64,000 nt of DNA from Nocardioides aromaticivorans (GCF_013408525.1 NZ_JACBZM010000001.1:868001-932000), one strand, 5' to 3'; shown: positions 1 through 10,942, counted from the stretch's first letter. Notes: a model not told the origin generated them from the letters alone. Program-made: numbers and translations.

Positions 1-1
1 G

Positions 2-1192
2 GCGGCCCGGCACCGCATCCCCGTCGTCCCGCGCGGCGCCGGGACCGGGCTGTCCGGCGGCTCGTCCGCCGTGGACGGCGGCATCACGATCTCGCTCGAC
101 CGGATGCGGTCGATCACGGTCGACCCCGCGAGCCAGGTCGCCGTCGTCGAGCCGGGCGCCCTCAACGCCGAGGTCAAGCACGCCGCCGCGGAGCACGGCC
201 TGTGGTACCCACCCGACCCGTCGTCGTACGAGATCTGTTCGATCGGCGGCAACCTCGCCACCAACGCTGGCGGCCTGTGCTGCGTGAAGTACGGCGTCAC
301 CACCGACTACGTCCTGGGCATGGACGTCGTGCTCGCCGACGGCACCCTGGTCCGGATGGGCGGCAAGCAGATCAAGGACGTCGCCGGCCTCTCGCTGATG
401 AAGCTCTTCGTCGGGAGCGAGGGCACGCTCGGCGTGATCACCCGGGCGGTGCTGCGGCTGATCCCCGCCCAGCTCGCGGGCGCGACCCTGGTGGCGAGCT
501 TCCCGTCGATGACCGACGCGTCGCGGGCCGTGGTCGCGATCCGCGGCCGGATCCGCTGCTCGATGCTCGAGCTGATGGACGGCGTCACCATCAACGCCGT
601 CGAGGACTGGCGCTCCCACGGGCTCGACCGGTCGGCCGGAGCGCTCCTCATCGCCCAGTCCGACGCGCCGGGCCAGGCCTGCGCCGGCGAGGTCGAGGTG
701 ATCCGCGCGTGCTGCGAGGCCGCCGGGGCCGCGGAGGTCTTCACCACCACCGACCAGGAGGAGGCCGCCCTCTTCGTGGCCGCGCGCCGCAACGCCTTCC
801 TCGCCGTGGAGCAGCGCGGCAGCGTGCTCTTCGAGGACGTCGGCGTCCCGATCCCCCAGCTGCCCGACCTGGTCGACGGGATCGCGCGGATCGCCGAGGA
901 CTGCGGTGTCGAGATCGCCCTCGTGGCCCACGCCGGCGACGGCAACACCCACCCCCTCGTCGTGTACGACGCCAGCGACCCGGCCTCGGTCGCCGGCGCC
1001 CGACGGGCGTTCGACGGGGTGATGTCCCTCGCCATCGGGCTCGGCGGCACGATCACCGGCGAGCACGGCGTGGGCCGGGCCAAGAAGGCCTCGCTCCCCG
1101 ACCAGCTCGGGCCCGACCTGATGGCGCTGAACCGGCGGATCAAGCACGCCCTCGACCCGGACGGCATCCTCAACCCCGGCGCCGTGCTCTGA
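2..1192 (+). CDS. FAD-binding oxidoreductase, GlcD/D-lactate dehydrogenase type (5' end outside window)
   Basis: Partial flavoenzyme that would oxidise a 2-hydroxy acid such as glycolate or D-lactate. The frame is open through the left edge (first full codon at base 2), so the N-terminus is missing and the GTG at 71 is internal. The first visible residues contain the FAD pyrophosphate loop PRGAGTGLSGGS, followed by GGNLATNAGG and GSEGTLGVIT of the FAD_binding_4 domain. The C-terminal FAD-oxidase domain shows HAGDGNTHP and, near the end, GEHGVGRAKK, which carry the conserved histidines. The family is clear; the substrate cannot be told from the sequence. The gene ends about 95 bases before sdhC and is probably a separate unit because a palindromic promoter region lies between them. 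Confidence 0.88.
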   Translation, partial: AARHRIPVVPRGAGTGLSGGSSAVDGGITISLDRMRSITVDPASQVAVVEPGALNAEVKHAAAEHGLWYPPDPSSYEICSIGGNLATNAGGLCCVKYGVTTDYVLGMDVVLADGTLVRMGGKQIKDVAGLSLMKLFVGSEGTLGVITRAVLRLIPAQLAGATLVASFPSMTDASRAVVAIRGRIRCSMLELMDGVTINAVEDWRSHGLDRSAGALLIAQSDAPGQACAGEVEVIRACCEAAGAAEVFTTTDQEEAALFVAARRNAFLAVEQRGSVLFEDVGVPIPQLPDLVDGIARIAEDCGVEIALVAHAGDGNTHPLVVYDASDPASVAGARRAFDGVMSLAIGLGGTITGEHGVGRAKKASLPDQLGPDLMALNRRIKHALDPDGILNPGAVL

Positions 1193-1209
1193 ACCCTCCG
1201 TCGATACGA

Positions 1210-1225
1210 GTAAGGCTTGCCTTAC
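1210..1225. promoter_or_regulatory. Palindrome upstream of sdhC, candidate IdeR/DtxR iron box
   Basis: GTAAGG, four bases (CTTG), CCTTAC: a palindrome with 6-base arms about 60 bases before the sdhC start. It resembles actinobacterial DtxR/IdeR iron boxes but matches the 19-bp consensus only partly (about 11 of 19 positions by eye). Succinate dehydrogenase is iron-rich, so iron control is plausible. The assignment is an inference. Confidence 0.45.
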
Positions 1226-1286
1226 GTGCATATCTCACATGATCCGCGTCACCTACCGGCCGGTAGCGGGAGTAGCGTGGCCCCCC

Positions 1287-2003
1287 GTGGCAACGACGAC
1301 GCGACCTGAACTGGTCAAGGGCTCCCGTGCAGCCCGCACGACCATCGCCCTCAAAATCCTGATGGCCGTGAGCGGCCTGCTGTTCATCGGCTTCGTGCTG
1401 GGGCACATGTACGGCAACCTCAAGGCCTTCTCCGGCGAGGAGTCCTTCAACGAGTACGCGCACCACCTGCGCGAGCTCGGGACGCCGATGCTCCCCTACG
1501 AGGGCTTCCTCTGGATCATGCGGGTCGGGCTGCTCGCCGCCCTCGTCGTCCACGTGGGCTCCGCCATCGCGCTCTGGCAGCGCGCGGCCAAGGCCCGGCC
1601 GGTGAAGTACGTCGCGAAGAAGAACCGCGGGTCCTCGATCTCCTCGCGCACGATGCGCTGGGGCGGCCTGACCCTGCTGCTGTTCATCGTCTGGCACCTG
1701 CTCAACTTCACGATCGTCAAGATCAACCCGAGCAACGGCGACACCGGCAGCGACAACCCCTACGCACTGGTCGTCGACACCTTCGACCTGTGGTGGATGA
1801 CGATCATCTACCTGGTCGCGATGGTCGCCCTCGCGCTGCACCTGCACCACGGGACGTTCAGCTCGCTGCAGACGCTCGGCCTCACCAACTCCGCCACGTC
1901 CCGCGCCCGCGCGCGCGCCGCCGGCTGGGTCGTGGCGATCGTCGTCGCCGGCGGATTCTCGCTGGTCCCGCTGTCCGTGCTCGTCGGCATCATCGAGAAG
2001 TAA
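1287..2003 (+). CDS. sdhC: Succinate dehydrogenase cytochrome b subunit
   Basis: Membrane anchor of a type-B succinate:quinone oxidoreductase (complex II), passing electrons from the Fe-S subunit to the quinone pool. The 238-residue product has five hydrophobic segments and the histidines expected for two b hemes, in [20 protein letters not shown] and [12 protein letters not shown]. The start chosen is GTG 1287, which gives [14 protein letters not shown]; an upstream in-frame ATG at 1239 would add a non-membrane tail overlapping the promoter region. It is followed 13 bases later by sdhA and forms the operon sdhCAB. Confidence 0.9.
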   Translation: MATTTRPELVKGSRAARTTIALKILMAVSGLLFIGFVLGHMYGNLKAFSGEESFNEYAHHLRELGTPMLPYEGFLWIMRVGLLAALVVHVGSAIALWQRAAKARPVKYVAKKNRGSSISSRTMRWGGLTLLLFIVWHLLNFTIVKINPSNGDTGSDNPYALVVDTFDLWWMTIIYLVAMVALALHLHHGTFSSLQTLGLTNSATSRARARAAGWVVAIVVAGGFSLVPLSVLVGIIEK

Positions 2004-2016
2004 GGAGCCAACGAAC

Positions 2017-4076
<2,060 letters not shown>

Positions 4077-4080
<4 letters not shown>

Positions 4081-4820
4081 AGCTCACTCTGAAGATCTGG
4101 CGGCAGGAGAACCCCACCGCCACGGGTGCGATCCACACGTACGAGCTCGACGGCGTCTCGAAGGACATGTCCTTCCTGGAGATGCTCGACCTGCTCAACG
4201 AGCAGCTCGTCACCAGCGGCGAGGAGCCGGTCGCGTTCGACTCCGACTGTCGCGAGGGCATCTGCGGCATGTGCTCGCTGATGATCAACGGCGAGGCGCA
4301 CGGCCCGGAGGTCACCACGACCTGCCAGCTGCACATGCGCTCGTTCAACGACGGCGACACCATCACCATCGAGCCGTGGCGTGCCGAGCCCTTCCCGGTC
4401 CTCAAGGACCTGGTCGTGGACCGCTCCGCCTTCGACCGGATCATCCAGGCCGGCGGCTACATCTCCGCCAACACCGGCTCGGCCCCCGAGGCCAACTCGG
4501 TGCCGGCGCCGCGCGACAAGGCGATGCGGGCGTTCAACGTCGCGACCTGCATCGGCTGCGGCGCGTGCGTCGCGGCGTGCCCCAACGGCTCGGCCTCGCT
4601 GTTCATGGGTGCCAAGATCACCCACCTCGGTGAGCTGCCGCAGGGCCAGCCCGAGCGCTGGTCGCGCGTCGTCGACATGGTCGGCCAGCACGACCACGAG
4701 GGCTTCGGCGGCTGCACCAACATCGGTGAGTGCGCGGCCGCGTGCCCCAAGGAGATCCCGCTCGACGTGATCTCGCAGCTCAACAAGGACCTGCGCACCG
4801 CGCTGAAGAACGGTCACTGA
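4077..4820 (+). CDS. sdhB: Succinate dehydrogenase iron-sulfur subunit
   Basis: Electron-transfer subunit of complex II, 247 residues. Cysteines for the [2Fe-2S] cluster are C58, C63, C66 and C83. The [4Fe-4S] and [3Fe-4S] ligands are in [12 protein letters not shown] (C158, C161, C164, C168) and [12 protein letters not shown] (C213, C219, C223). The start is GTG 4077, overlapping the sdhA stop as GTGA, which indicates translational coupling. An open frame extends upstream inside sdhA but is a shadow. A strong hairpin follows the gene, closing the sdhCAB operon. Confidence 0.95.
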
Positions 4821-4841
4821 CCGCTCGCAGTCCCCGTCCGG

Positions 4842-4866
4842 CCCGGCTCGATCGAATCGAGCCGGG
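4842..4866 (+). terminator. Hairpin after sdhB
   Basis: An 11-bp perfect stem, CCCGGCTCGAT against ATCGAGCCGGG with a 3-base loop, 21 bases after the sdhB stop. There is no U-tract, as is usual at this GC content. Likely the end of the sdhCAB transcript. Confidence 0.6.
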
Positions 4867-4905
4867 TCGGCGCCATTTCCGGGTCTGTTCTGCCACGATC
4901 AGCGC

Positions 4906-6189
4906 GTGGGGCTCAAGACGATCAGCAGTTGGCTGCAGGAGCAGCACGGACAGCTGCACATGGCCCGCTGGATGCTCGAGTTCGACGACCACGAGGCCGA
5001 GCGCGAGTTCGCCGGGTACGACGACGTCCGCGGCCTCAACGAGGGTCGCTTCGCCCTCGGCATCGGCATCCTCTTCACGACCGTGTACGGCGTCGTGGAC
5101 GTGCTCGTGCTCGACCGGCTGGTGCCGGAGGTGGCCCTGGTCCGGCTCGCCGTCGTCCTGCTCTTCCTCGGCGCCCTCGTGGTCACCGGTCGCGCGATCT
5201 GGGTCGCCCGGCAGCTCCAGCTCGCCTCGGCGCTCCTGCTGACCGCGACGCTGCTCCTCCTCGGGACGGCGATGGGCCAGGTCGCGGACTTCCCCATCGA
5301 GTACCTCCGCACCTCCTGCACGGTCACCCTGCTCGGCGCCGTCGGGCTGCTCCGCCTGCGCATGCACGCCGTGATGGCGATGACGGCGGTCTACATCGCG
5401 GTGTGCCTGAGCCTGCCGGGCGCGCTGGGCGGTGTCGACACACTGGCCCGGAACGTGGCCCCCACCCTGGGCCTCGCGTCGATCGCGGTGCTGATCGGCT
5501 ACTCCTTGGAGAAGCTGCGGCGTACCGACTACCTGCGCCAGCAGGAGGTCGAGATGGAGCAGGCCCGCTCCGACGAGCTGCTGCACAACGTGCTGCCGGC
5601 GACGATCGCCCAGCGCCTGCGCTCCGAGCCGGGCGCGATCGCCGACTCCGCGCCCGAGGTCAGCGTGCTCTTCTCCGACATCGTCGGCTTCACGCCGGTC
5701 TCGGAGTCACTGACACCCGAGGCGCTCGTCCAGCTGCTCGACACCATGTTCCGCGAGTTCGACGAGCTGTGCGAGCGACGCGGGATCGAGAAGATCAAGA
5801 CCGTCGGCGACGCCTACATGGCGGTCGCCGGACTCCCCCTGCCCGACGCCGACCACGCCGCCTCCCTCGCCGAGCTCGCCCTCGACATGCAGCGCACGCT
5901 CACCCGCCTCTCCCCCGAGTGGCCGAGCCCGATCGCGATGCGGATCGGCATCGCCTCCGGTCCGGTCGTCGCGGGCGTGATCGGCCGCCGCAAGTTCACC
6001 TACGACCTGTGGGGCGACACGGTGAACACCGCCAGCCGGATGGAGTCGCACGGTCGCCCGCACCGCATCCAGGTCTCCGCGGCGACGCACGCGCTCCTCG
6101 AGAGCCGCTACGCCTTCAGCGAGCCGCAGACGATCGAGGTCAAGGGCAAGGGCCCGATGACGACGTACTTCCTGCTCGGGGCCTCCTGA
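4906..6189 (+). CDS. Class III adenylate cyclase with six-helix membrane domain
   Basis: Integral-membrane nucleotide cyclase of 427 residues. Six hydrophobic segments lie between about residues 48 and 200, followed by a helical linker and a C-terminal cyclase domain (about 250-425). The metal aspartates are D258 (FSDIVGFT) and D302 (GDAYM). The base-selecting residues are K298 (EKIKTVG) and D367 (YDLWGDTVN), the pair typical of ATP rather than GTP use, and N374/R378 (NTASR) are present. The six-helix plus single catalytic domain plan is like the mycobacterial Rv1625c type, which works as a homodimer. GTG 4906 is the only good start. It sits alone between sdhB and a convergent lipoprotein gene, so the sensed signal is unknown. 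Confidence 0.92.
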   Translation: MGLKTISSWLQEQHGQLHMARWMLEFDDHEAEREFAGYDDVRGLNEGRFALGIGILFTTVYGVVDVLVLDRLVPEVALVRLAVVLLFLGALVVTGRAIWVARQLQLASALLLTATLLLLGTAMGQVADFPIEYLRTSCTVTLLGAVGLLRLRMHAVMAMTAVYIAVCLSLPGALGGVDTLARNVAPTLGLASIAVLIGYSLEKLRRTDYLRQQEVEMEQARSDELLHNVLPATIAQRLRSEPGAIADSAPEVSVLFSDIVGFTPVSESLTPEALVQLLDTMFREFDELCERRGIEKIKTVGDAYMAVAGLPLPDADHAASLAELALDMQRTLTRLSPEWPSPIAMRIGIASGPVVAGVIGRRKFTYDLWGDTVNTASRMESHGRPHRIQVSAATHALLESRYAFSEPQTIEVKGKGPMTTYFLLGAS

Positions 6190-6193
6190 CGGC

Positions 6194-6844
6194 TCAGCCT
6201 CCGGGCGCGCTGGTGCCGTAGGGGTCGACCGGCGCGCCGTCGCCGGTCGTCGGCAGGTCGCCGCGCGTGACCGGCGACGACGGCGTGGCGGGCGTGATGT
6301 CCCCGCCGTCCTGGTGGCGCGCGCCGAGCGCCGCCGCGACCAGGTCGTCCCGGTCCACCCGCTCCGTCGGGCCGCTGAGGGCGAGGACGTGGCCGGCGTC
6401 GAGGACGACGTACTCCTGCCAGCCACCGCCGGTGCGGTACCAGCCGCCGGCATCGGGCTCGCACGACTCCACGGGCGCCGGGGACCCACCCGTCGGTCCC
6501 GGCAGCGGCTCGGTCGCGCACCGGCCGGCGTCGTACGTGCCGGCTCGGACGGTGAGGTGGACCTCGGTCGTGTACGGCGCCTCCACGGGCACGTACGTCG
6601 CCCCGTAGTCCGCGTCGCCGAACACCCCCGCCGACTGCTCCGCCAGCTCGAACCCGGCGAGCTCGATGGTGTGCACGAGGTCGGGGTCGACGCCCTGGGC
6701 CAGGACCCGGCGGTAAGTGTCGTCGGGCAGGGGCGCCGGTCCGTCATCCCGGCTCGAACTCTCGGTGCCGCAGGCGGTGGTCAGGAGGAGGACCAGGGCT
6801 GTTGCCGCAGTGGAGATGGGGCCGAGTCGTCGCGCACCGTGCAT
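6194..6844 (-). CDS. Lipoprotein of unknown function
   Basis: 216-residue predicted lipoprotein. The N-terminus has a positively charged start, a hydrophobic stretch (STAATALVLLLTTACG) and a lipobox LTTAC, so the mature protein should be anchored outside the membrane. The rest is a single acidic, moderately polar region with two further cysteines (in RCATEP and ESCEPD) and a TGGGWQEYVVLDAG segment; no family is recognised. The gene is convergent with the cyclase gene, with only four bases between the stops, so no terminator fits between them. Codon use is normal for the window. Confidence 0.7.
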   Translation of the reverse strand: MHGARRLGPISTAATALVLLLTTACGTESSSRDDGPAPLPDDTYRRVLAQGVDPDLVHTIELAGFELAEQSAGVFGDADYGATYVPVEAPYTTEVHLTVRAGTYDAGRCATEPLPGPTGGSPAPVESCEPDAGGWYRTGGGWQEYVVLDAGHVLALSGPTERVDRDDLVAAALGARHQDGGDITPATPSSPVTRGDLPTTGDGAPVDPYGTSAPGG

Positions 6845-6900
6845 GGGTCGACCGTAGGGCGCAGGGGCTCACGTCGGCCTGAGGTCGGGTGCTCAGCTGG

Positions 6901-7119
6901 TCACACCGCGAAGCGGACGAGCGAGACCAGCCCCGTCACGAAGACGACTGCGAGCAGGACGAGCACAGCGAAGCATCCAGCCTTGCCCCACCACGTCCGT
7001 GGCCGTGGTTCGACTGCTTCGGCATCCCAGTCAGGCTCACCGCGACCCACCCACGCGGCGACGTGGTCCCACGAGCAGAAGTCCTTCCAGACCTCGTGGG
7101 GCGCATTCTCGAACTGCAC
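6901..7119 (-). CDS. Small single-pass membrane protein, possibly N-terminally degraded zinc-ribbon protein
   Basis: 72 residues from GTG 7119: a soluble half rich in W and H (HEVWKDFCSWDHVAAWVGRG) and one C-terminal membrane helix (GCFAVLVLLAVVFVTGLVSL). The same frame stays open upstream to a TGA near 7255. The region just before the GTG encodes CAECGRTALVHDTHVSV, a CxxC knuckle that would complete a zinc ribbon with the downstream cysteine. No ATG, GTG or TTG exists in that stretch, so either the short form is real or the gene has lost its start. Function unknown. Confidence 0.5.
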   Translation of the reverse strand: MQFENAPHEVWKDFCSWDHVAAWVGRGEPDWDAEAVEPRPRTWWGKAGCFAVLVLLAVVFVTGLVSLVRFAV

Positions 7120-7275
7120 GCTGACGTGAGTGTCGTGGACCAGCGCCGTACGGCCACACTCAGCGCAAGCGAGTCCTTCGTCACCACCACGGCAAGAGCG
7201 TAGGACGCGCTCAACGGCTTGACCTACTTGGTTGCGGATTGGCCGGCGCCGGCCTCAGGGTCTCTGCGGCCGTTC

Positions 7276-7578
7276 TCATTCGAATCCAATCGCCACGTAC
7301 AGAACAACGAATCCAGCGATACAGAGCGGGACCATGAGCGCAACACCCCCGGCAACGCCGACCCACCACCTTCGCCACTCACTGGAGGCGGCAGCAGCGA
7401 CAAGAGCGCCTGCGAACAGAATCGCCAAGGCCGGGATGACGAACACGTCCCAGAACAACCCGCCTGTGCCCCAACTCGCCTGAACGAAGTAGGCGCCCAA
7501 GACGAGCACACCCGCCGCGAATCCCAACAGCACCCCTGTGATTGCATGCGGCGCCCGATCAAGCTTGGACATTGGCAT
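7276..7578 (-). CDS. Small integral membrane protein, unknown function
   Basis: About 100 residues from ATG 7578 (second ATG two codons later at 7572 is equally possible). Three hydrophobic helices are visible: AITGVLLGFAAGVLVLGAYF, FVIPALAILFAGALVAA and a long C-terminal one ending VVLYVAIGFE. An open frame continues upstream to 7731 but encodes an unconvincing polar stretch. No family recognised. It lies between the small zinc-ribbon-like gene and the HNH gene, all on the minus strand. Confidence 0.5.
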   Translation of the reverse strand: MPMSKLDRAPHAITGVLLGFAAGVLVLGAYFVQASWGTGGLFWDVFVIPALAILFAGALVAAAASSEWRRWWVGVAGGVALMVPLCIAGFVVLYVAIGFE

Positions 7579-7752
7579 CAGCTCAGCTTTCGGCACGGTG
7601 CGATCTCCGCTCAGCAGGGACGCTCCGACTGCGGTCGCGATCCAGGCCCGCAACTCTAACTGCCAAGCCCCGAGAAGGTGGTCCAGATCAGATGAGAGGA
7701 CTCGACATGCTCTTCCGTCGAACCCGAGCATTCCACGGCAACCTTCGAAGGC

Positions 7753-9060
7753 TCATGCAGCCCAGTCGAGGGCGATCCTCATCAGCGATGCCTCAAGGCG
7801 TGTGGGTGTCTGGTCAGCCGTGGCGGCGGTGACCTTGCGTGTTCCGGTCTGGTCGACCAGGTAGTGGGCCCCGTGTGGGTCTCGCCAGATGACGATCCCG
7901 GGGAAGGGTTGTCGTACTTGCCAGCCGGCGTGGGTCTTGATCCGGTGGTGGGTGCGGGTCATTGGGCCGAGGTTGTCGGTGGAGGTCTTGCCGCCCTCGG
8001 CGTAGGGGACCTGGTGGTCCAGATCGACCTTCCGGGACAGGTTCGCCGCAAACGGGAACGTGTCGCCGGGGTGGATCAGGTGCACGGCCTCGCGGAGCTT
8101 GGCCGGGATCTCGTAGGCGTCGACCGCGGCTCCCTGGTTGAGGTCGATCACGGGTTGCACCTTCACCTGGGAGGCGAAGTGGGCGACCAGGTGGCGGACG
8201 TAGGCAATGGTGACGGGGCCGTGGCCCTCCATTCGCGCGATCGGTGAGTCGGGGGTGCAGTGCAGGACGATCTCGACCTTCGGCTTCACCGGACCCACCG
8301 TGAGGTCGACGTGGGCCTGAGGATTGGTCAGGAGGGCAAGGGCGGCGACGCGGCGTTCGTTCTTGGTGGCGTCGGGCATCTGGTCCTCAAGTGCCTTGGC
8401 CACGGCTGTGACGCCGGCGTTGGAGCCGAGGATGAGGGCCGCGTCGGTGTGGAACGTCAGGGTGGCCTTGCCGTGCTTGTTGATCCGCGAGACCCGGACG
8501 TAGTTGTCCTTCGCGGCGGCCTCTTCCTTGGCTCGGGCGAGCTCGGGGGACGCTGCGGCGACCTTGCCCTCCACGATGGCTTCGAAGCGGGTCCAGGCGA
8601 GGCGGCCGTCGGCGATCTCGACCACCTCGGCGTCGACCCAGGCGGCCTCGTCCGCCGACAGTTCGCGGGTGGCGTCGGCGACATGCCGGGCGTGGGTGGA
8701 GCGCACCTGGCCGGCTTTCACACCGGCCCAGAGCTTCGGGAGCCGGTGCACGAGGTCGACCGCGTCGGCGATCAGCTTCTTCGCGCCGTACGGGCTGGTC
8801 TGGATCCGGGCGCCGAAGGTCGCGGCGGCGTGCTCGGTGATCCGCGGCGTACCGGCCGCACCCGCGGGCTTCGCGCGCTCGCGACCACGCTTGTCGCCAG
8901 GCGGCAGCGCGTCGGGTGAGTGGAGGACCGCCCACTGGTAGGCGGCTTCGAGGATCGCCCGCTCCGCGCTCTGGCGTGCTGCGTGCTGGTCCTCGACGAA
9001 CGACAGCACGGCGTCGGCGGACATGTCCGCGAGCTGGTGGTGTCGGTCTCGAGTGGCCAT
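7753..9060 (-). CDS. DUF222 and HNH endonuclease domain protein
   Basis: 435-residue protein of the DUF222-HNH group, which is very numerous in Nocardioides, Mycobacterium (13E12 repeat family) and relatives. Residues about 10-310 are the helical DUF222 part. The C-terminus carries an HNH nuclease module with VDLDHQVPYAEGGKTSTDN followed by GPMTRTHHRIKTHAGW, which supplies the histidines and asparagine of the fold. The biological job of these proteins is not established; a role in mobile or repeated elements has been suggested. The start is ATG 9060. The 5' side faces a gene-free stretch that leads to the 28-bp repeat array. Confidence 0.85.
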   Translation of the reverse strand: MATRDRHHQLADMSADAVLSFVEDQHAARQSAERAILEAAYQWAVLHSPDALPPGDKRGRERAKPAGAAGTPRITEHAAATFGARIQTSPYGAKKLIADAVDLVHRLPKLWAGVKAGQVRSTHARHVADATRELSADEAAWVDAEVVEIADGRLAWTRFEAIVEGKVAAASPELARAKEEAAAKDNYVRVSRINKHGKATLTFHTDAALILGSNAGVTAVAKALEDQMPDATKNERRVAALALLTNPQAHVDLTVGPVKPKVEIVLHCTPDSPIARMEGHGPVTIAYVRHLVAHFASQVKVQPVIDLNQGAAVDAYEIPAKLREAVHLIHPGDTFPFAANLSRKVDLDHQVPYAEGGKTSTDNLGPMTRTHHRIKTHAGWQVRQPFPGIVIWRDPHGAHYLVDQTGTRKVTAATADQTPTRLEASLMRIALDWAA

Positions 9061-9294
9061 ACGTGTATTGGATCACGGGGGGCCGACACAACCGGCTGGC
9101 GCGGGACCTGCCTGTGCACAACGGCGCTCCCACCGGGCCTTGTGGAGGACAAGTGGCGCAAGAAGTGACTCGCGGAGCTGCCGGACCGCACCCGACCACC
9201 GGAACCCAGCCCCGCACCCACCGCCCTCGTCGCTGCGCTTGAGAACCCGACCACCCACCCAACCGCAGGGCACAGCGGGTGCATCGGAGCAAGA
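9061..9294. other. Gene-free stretch upstream of the HNH gene
   Basis: 234 bases between the HNH start and the repeat array. Open frames on both strands cross it but they are continuations of the repeat or of shadow frames. It should contain the promoter of the HNH gene. No clear palindrome, RNA or motif was found. Together with the array it makes a 578-base region without a gene. Confidence 0.5.
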
Positions 9295-9305
9295 GGTCTC
9301 GTGAC

Positions 9306-9613
9306 GGTCGCTGCGCGACCTCCTCGACCACCGGGTCGATGCGCGACCTCCTCGACCACCGGGTCGCTGCGCGACCTCCTCGACCACCGGGTCGCTGCGC
9401 GACCTCCTCGACCACCGGGTCGCTGCGCGACCTCCTCGACCACCGGGTCGCTGCGCGACCTCCTCGACCACCGGGTCGCTGCGCGACCTCCTCGACCACC
9501 GGGTCGCTGCGCGACCTCCTCGACCACCGGGTCGCTGCGCGACCTCCTCGACCACCGGGTCGCTGCGCGACCTCCTCGACCACCGGGTCGCTGCGCGACC
9601 TCCTAAACCACCG
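9306..9613. repeat. Tandem array, eleven 28-bp units
   Basis: Eleven head-to-tail copies of a 28-bp unit that starts GGTCGCTGCGCGACCTCCTC and continues GACCACCG. Nine units are identical; unit 2 has GGTCGATG for GGTCGCTG, and unit 11 has CCTAAACC for CCTCGACC. A partial unit (GCGACCTCCTCGACCAGCGG) follows. Each unit contains a hairpin GGTCG-CTGCG-CGACC. There are no spacers, so this is not CRISPR. Because 28 is not a multiple of 3, the array is open in several frames and creates false coding frames. Bases 9295-9333, which include the first unit, match a separate dispersed element at 36527. Confidence 0.95.
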
Positions 9614-9638
9614 GCGACCTCCTCGACCAGCGGGGAGG

Positions 9639-9875
9639 TCAGGCGGAGGCGTCGACCTTCGACGCCTTCAGCGCCTTCCACCCCAGCGAGCCGAGCACGG
9701 CGGCGATCGCGAAGTTCACGACGATCAGCACGGTGTGCGCGATCCAGTAGCCGGCGGCACGGTCCTCGCCGGCGTCGTAGGCGTTGTAGAGGTTCTTGGC
9801 GAAATTGCCGAAGGTGATGACGTTCCAGGCCGCGACGGCGAGGAGCAGCAGGGCGTGCTTGCGCTCGAACTTCAC
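9639..9875 (-). CDS. SCO4848-family small membrane protein
   Basis: 78-residue protein with two membrane helices (ALLLLAVAAWNVITFGNF and YWIAHTVLIVVNFAIAAVLG) that matches the size and pattern of the SCO4848 family of actinobacteria, found next to YihY-type proteins. GTG 9875 overlaps the stop of the yihY-like gene as GTGA, so the two are translationally coupled. A much longer open frame covers this gene, but its upstream part is a shadow of the YihY frame. Function unknown. Confidence 0.75.
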   Translation of the reverse strand: MKFERKHALLLLAVAAWNVITFGNFAKNLYNAYDAGEDRAAGYWIAHTVLIVVNFAIAAVLGSLGWKALKASKVDASA

Positions 9876-10936
9876 CGTCCCATCCTCCCAGAGCCTCCAC
9901 CACGACGGCCGATCAGGGCGCCGACCAGGGTGCCGACCGCGGCGCCCACGGCCAGCGGGAGGGCCCACGGGCCACGTCCGGCGGATGCCGCGACGCCCGC
10001 GGGGTCGACGAGGGTCACCTGCGCCACCGACACGGGGACGACCGCGTCCGCCGCGGCCTCCGCACGCGCGACGGGGGCGGTCTGGGCCCAAGCGGCGGCG
10101 TACAGGATGACGCGGGAGAAGTAGTTGATCCAGACCAGCAGGATCAGCGCGATGCCGAACGCCTGGAAGGCGGGCTGGCCCTTCGTGCTGACCAGGAGGA
10201 GGCCGGAGAGCTGCTTGAGGATCTCGAAGCCGATCGCGCCGAGCCAGGCGCCCGACCACAGGGCCCGAGAGGGGGTCGGCGGCTTCGCGAGGATCCGGAA
10301 CATCAGGAAGAACAGCAGCGCCGACGCGGCGAGGCCGAAGGCCAGCGCCAGGATCGTGACCAGCCACCCGAGGCCGGCGCCGAGGCCGATCCAGTCGAGC
10401 ACCTGGCGCGACATCCGAGTGAGCACGCTCGAGGCGCTCACGCTCACCATCAGTACGACGCCGAGCACGACCAGCGAGGCCAGGTCACGCAGCTTGCCGG
10501 CGATGAAGTTGGGCTGCAGGCGGTCCGGCATGCCGAAGACGACGATCAGCGCCGTCTGCAGCGAGGACAGCCACCCCAGGCCGGCGTAGAGGACACCGAC
10601 GAGGCCGATCAGGCCGACGGCACCGGCGGCGCCCTGGATGTCCTCCAGCGGGACCTGGTTGGCGCCGTCGCCCACCAGCCCCGGCAGGACCTCGCCGATC
10701 GCCTTGATCAGGGCGTCCTGGGCGTCGGGGAAGACCTTGGCGACGTACCCGACGGCGAAGAAGGCGAGCGCCAGGACCGGGAAGACCGAGAGGAAGCCGA
10801 AGTAGGTGACGCCGGCGGCCTGCTGGTTGCCCTTGACCTCCGAGAAGTGCTCCTGGGTGCGGAAGGCGTGGTCGGCCAGCGGGGACCGGGCGCGCAACCG
10901 TGCGATCCGGGCCTTCACACGGTCGACAGCACTCAT
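9872..10936 (-). CDS. YihY/BrkB family inner-membrane protein
   Basis: 354-residue membrane protein of the YihY (formerly BrkB/RbnB) family. Conserved features are the N-terminal amphipathic region, QAAGVTYFGFLSVFPVLALA, the loop with LPGLVGDGANQVP, and about six hydrophobic helices up to residue 285. The tail is low-complexity with another hydrophobic stretch and a glycine-rich end. Homologues were once called ribonuclease BN but are now regarded as transporters or envelope proteins of unclear role. It ends the trpS-side gene run, with SCO4848 overlapping its stop. Confidence 0.85.
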   Translation of the reverse strand: MSAVDRVKARIARLRARSPLADHAFRTQEHFSEVKGNQQAAGVTYFGFLSVFPVLALAFFAVGYVAKVFPDAQDALIKAIGEVLPGLVGDGANQVPLEDIQGAAGAVGLIGLVGVLYAGLGWLSSLQTALIVVFGMPDRLQPNFIAGKLRDLASLVVLGVVLMVSVSASSVLTRMSRQVLDWIGLGAGLGWLVTILALAFGLAASALLFFLMFRILAKPPTPSRALWSGAWLGAIGFEILKQLSGLLLVSTKGQPAFQAFGIALILLVWINYFSRVILYAAAWAQTAPVARAEAAADAVVPVSVAQVTLVDPAGVAASAGRGPWALPLAVGAAVGTLVGALIGRRGGGSGRMGR

Positions 10937-10942
10937 GGCAGC

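Noticed and set aside
9306..9613. CRISPR array
   Set aside because: Units are directly adjacent with no spacers, and no cas gene is present.
9279..10124. Several long open frames through the 28-bp array, encoding repeats such as RDLLDHRVAARPPRPPG
   Set aside because: The array is open in several frames on both strands because its unit has few stops; no start signal or family supports translation.
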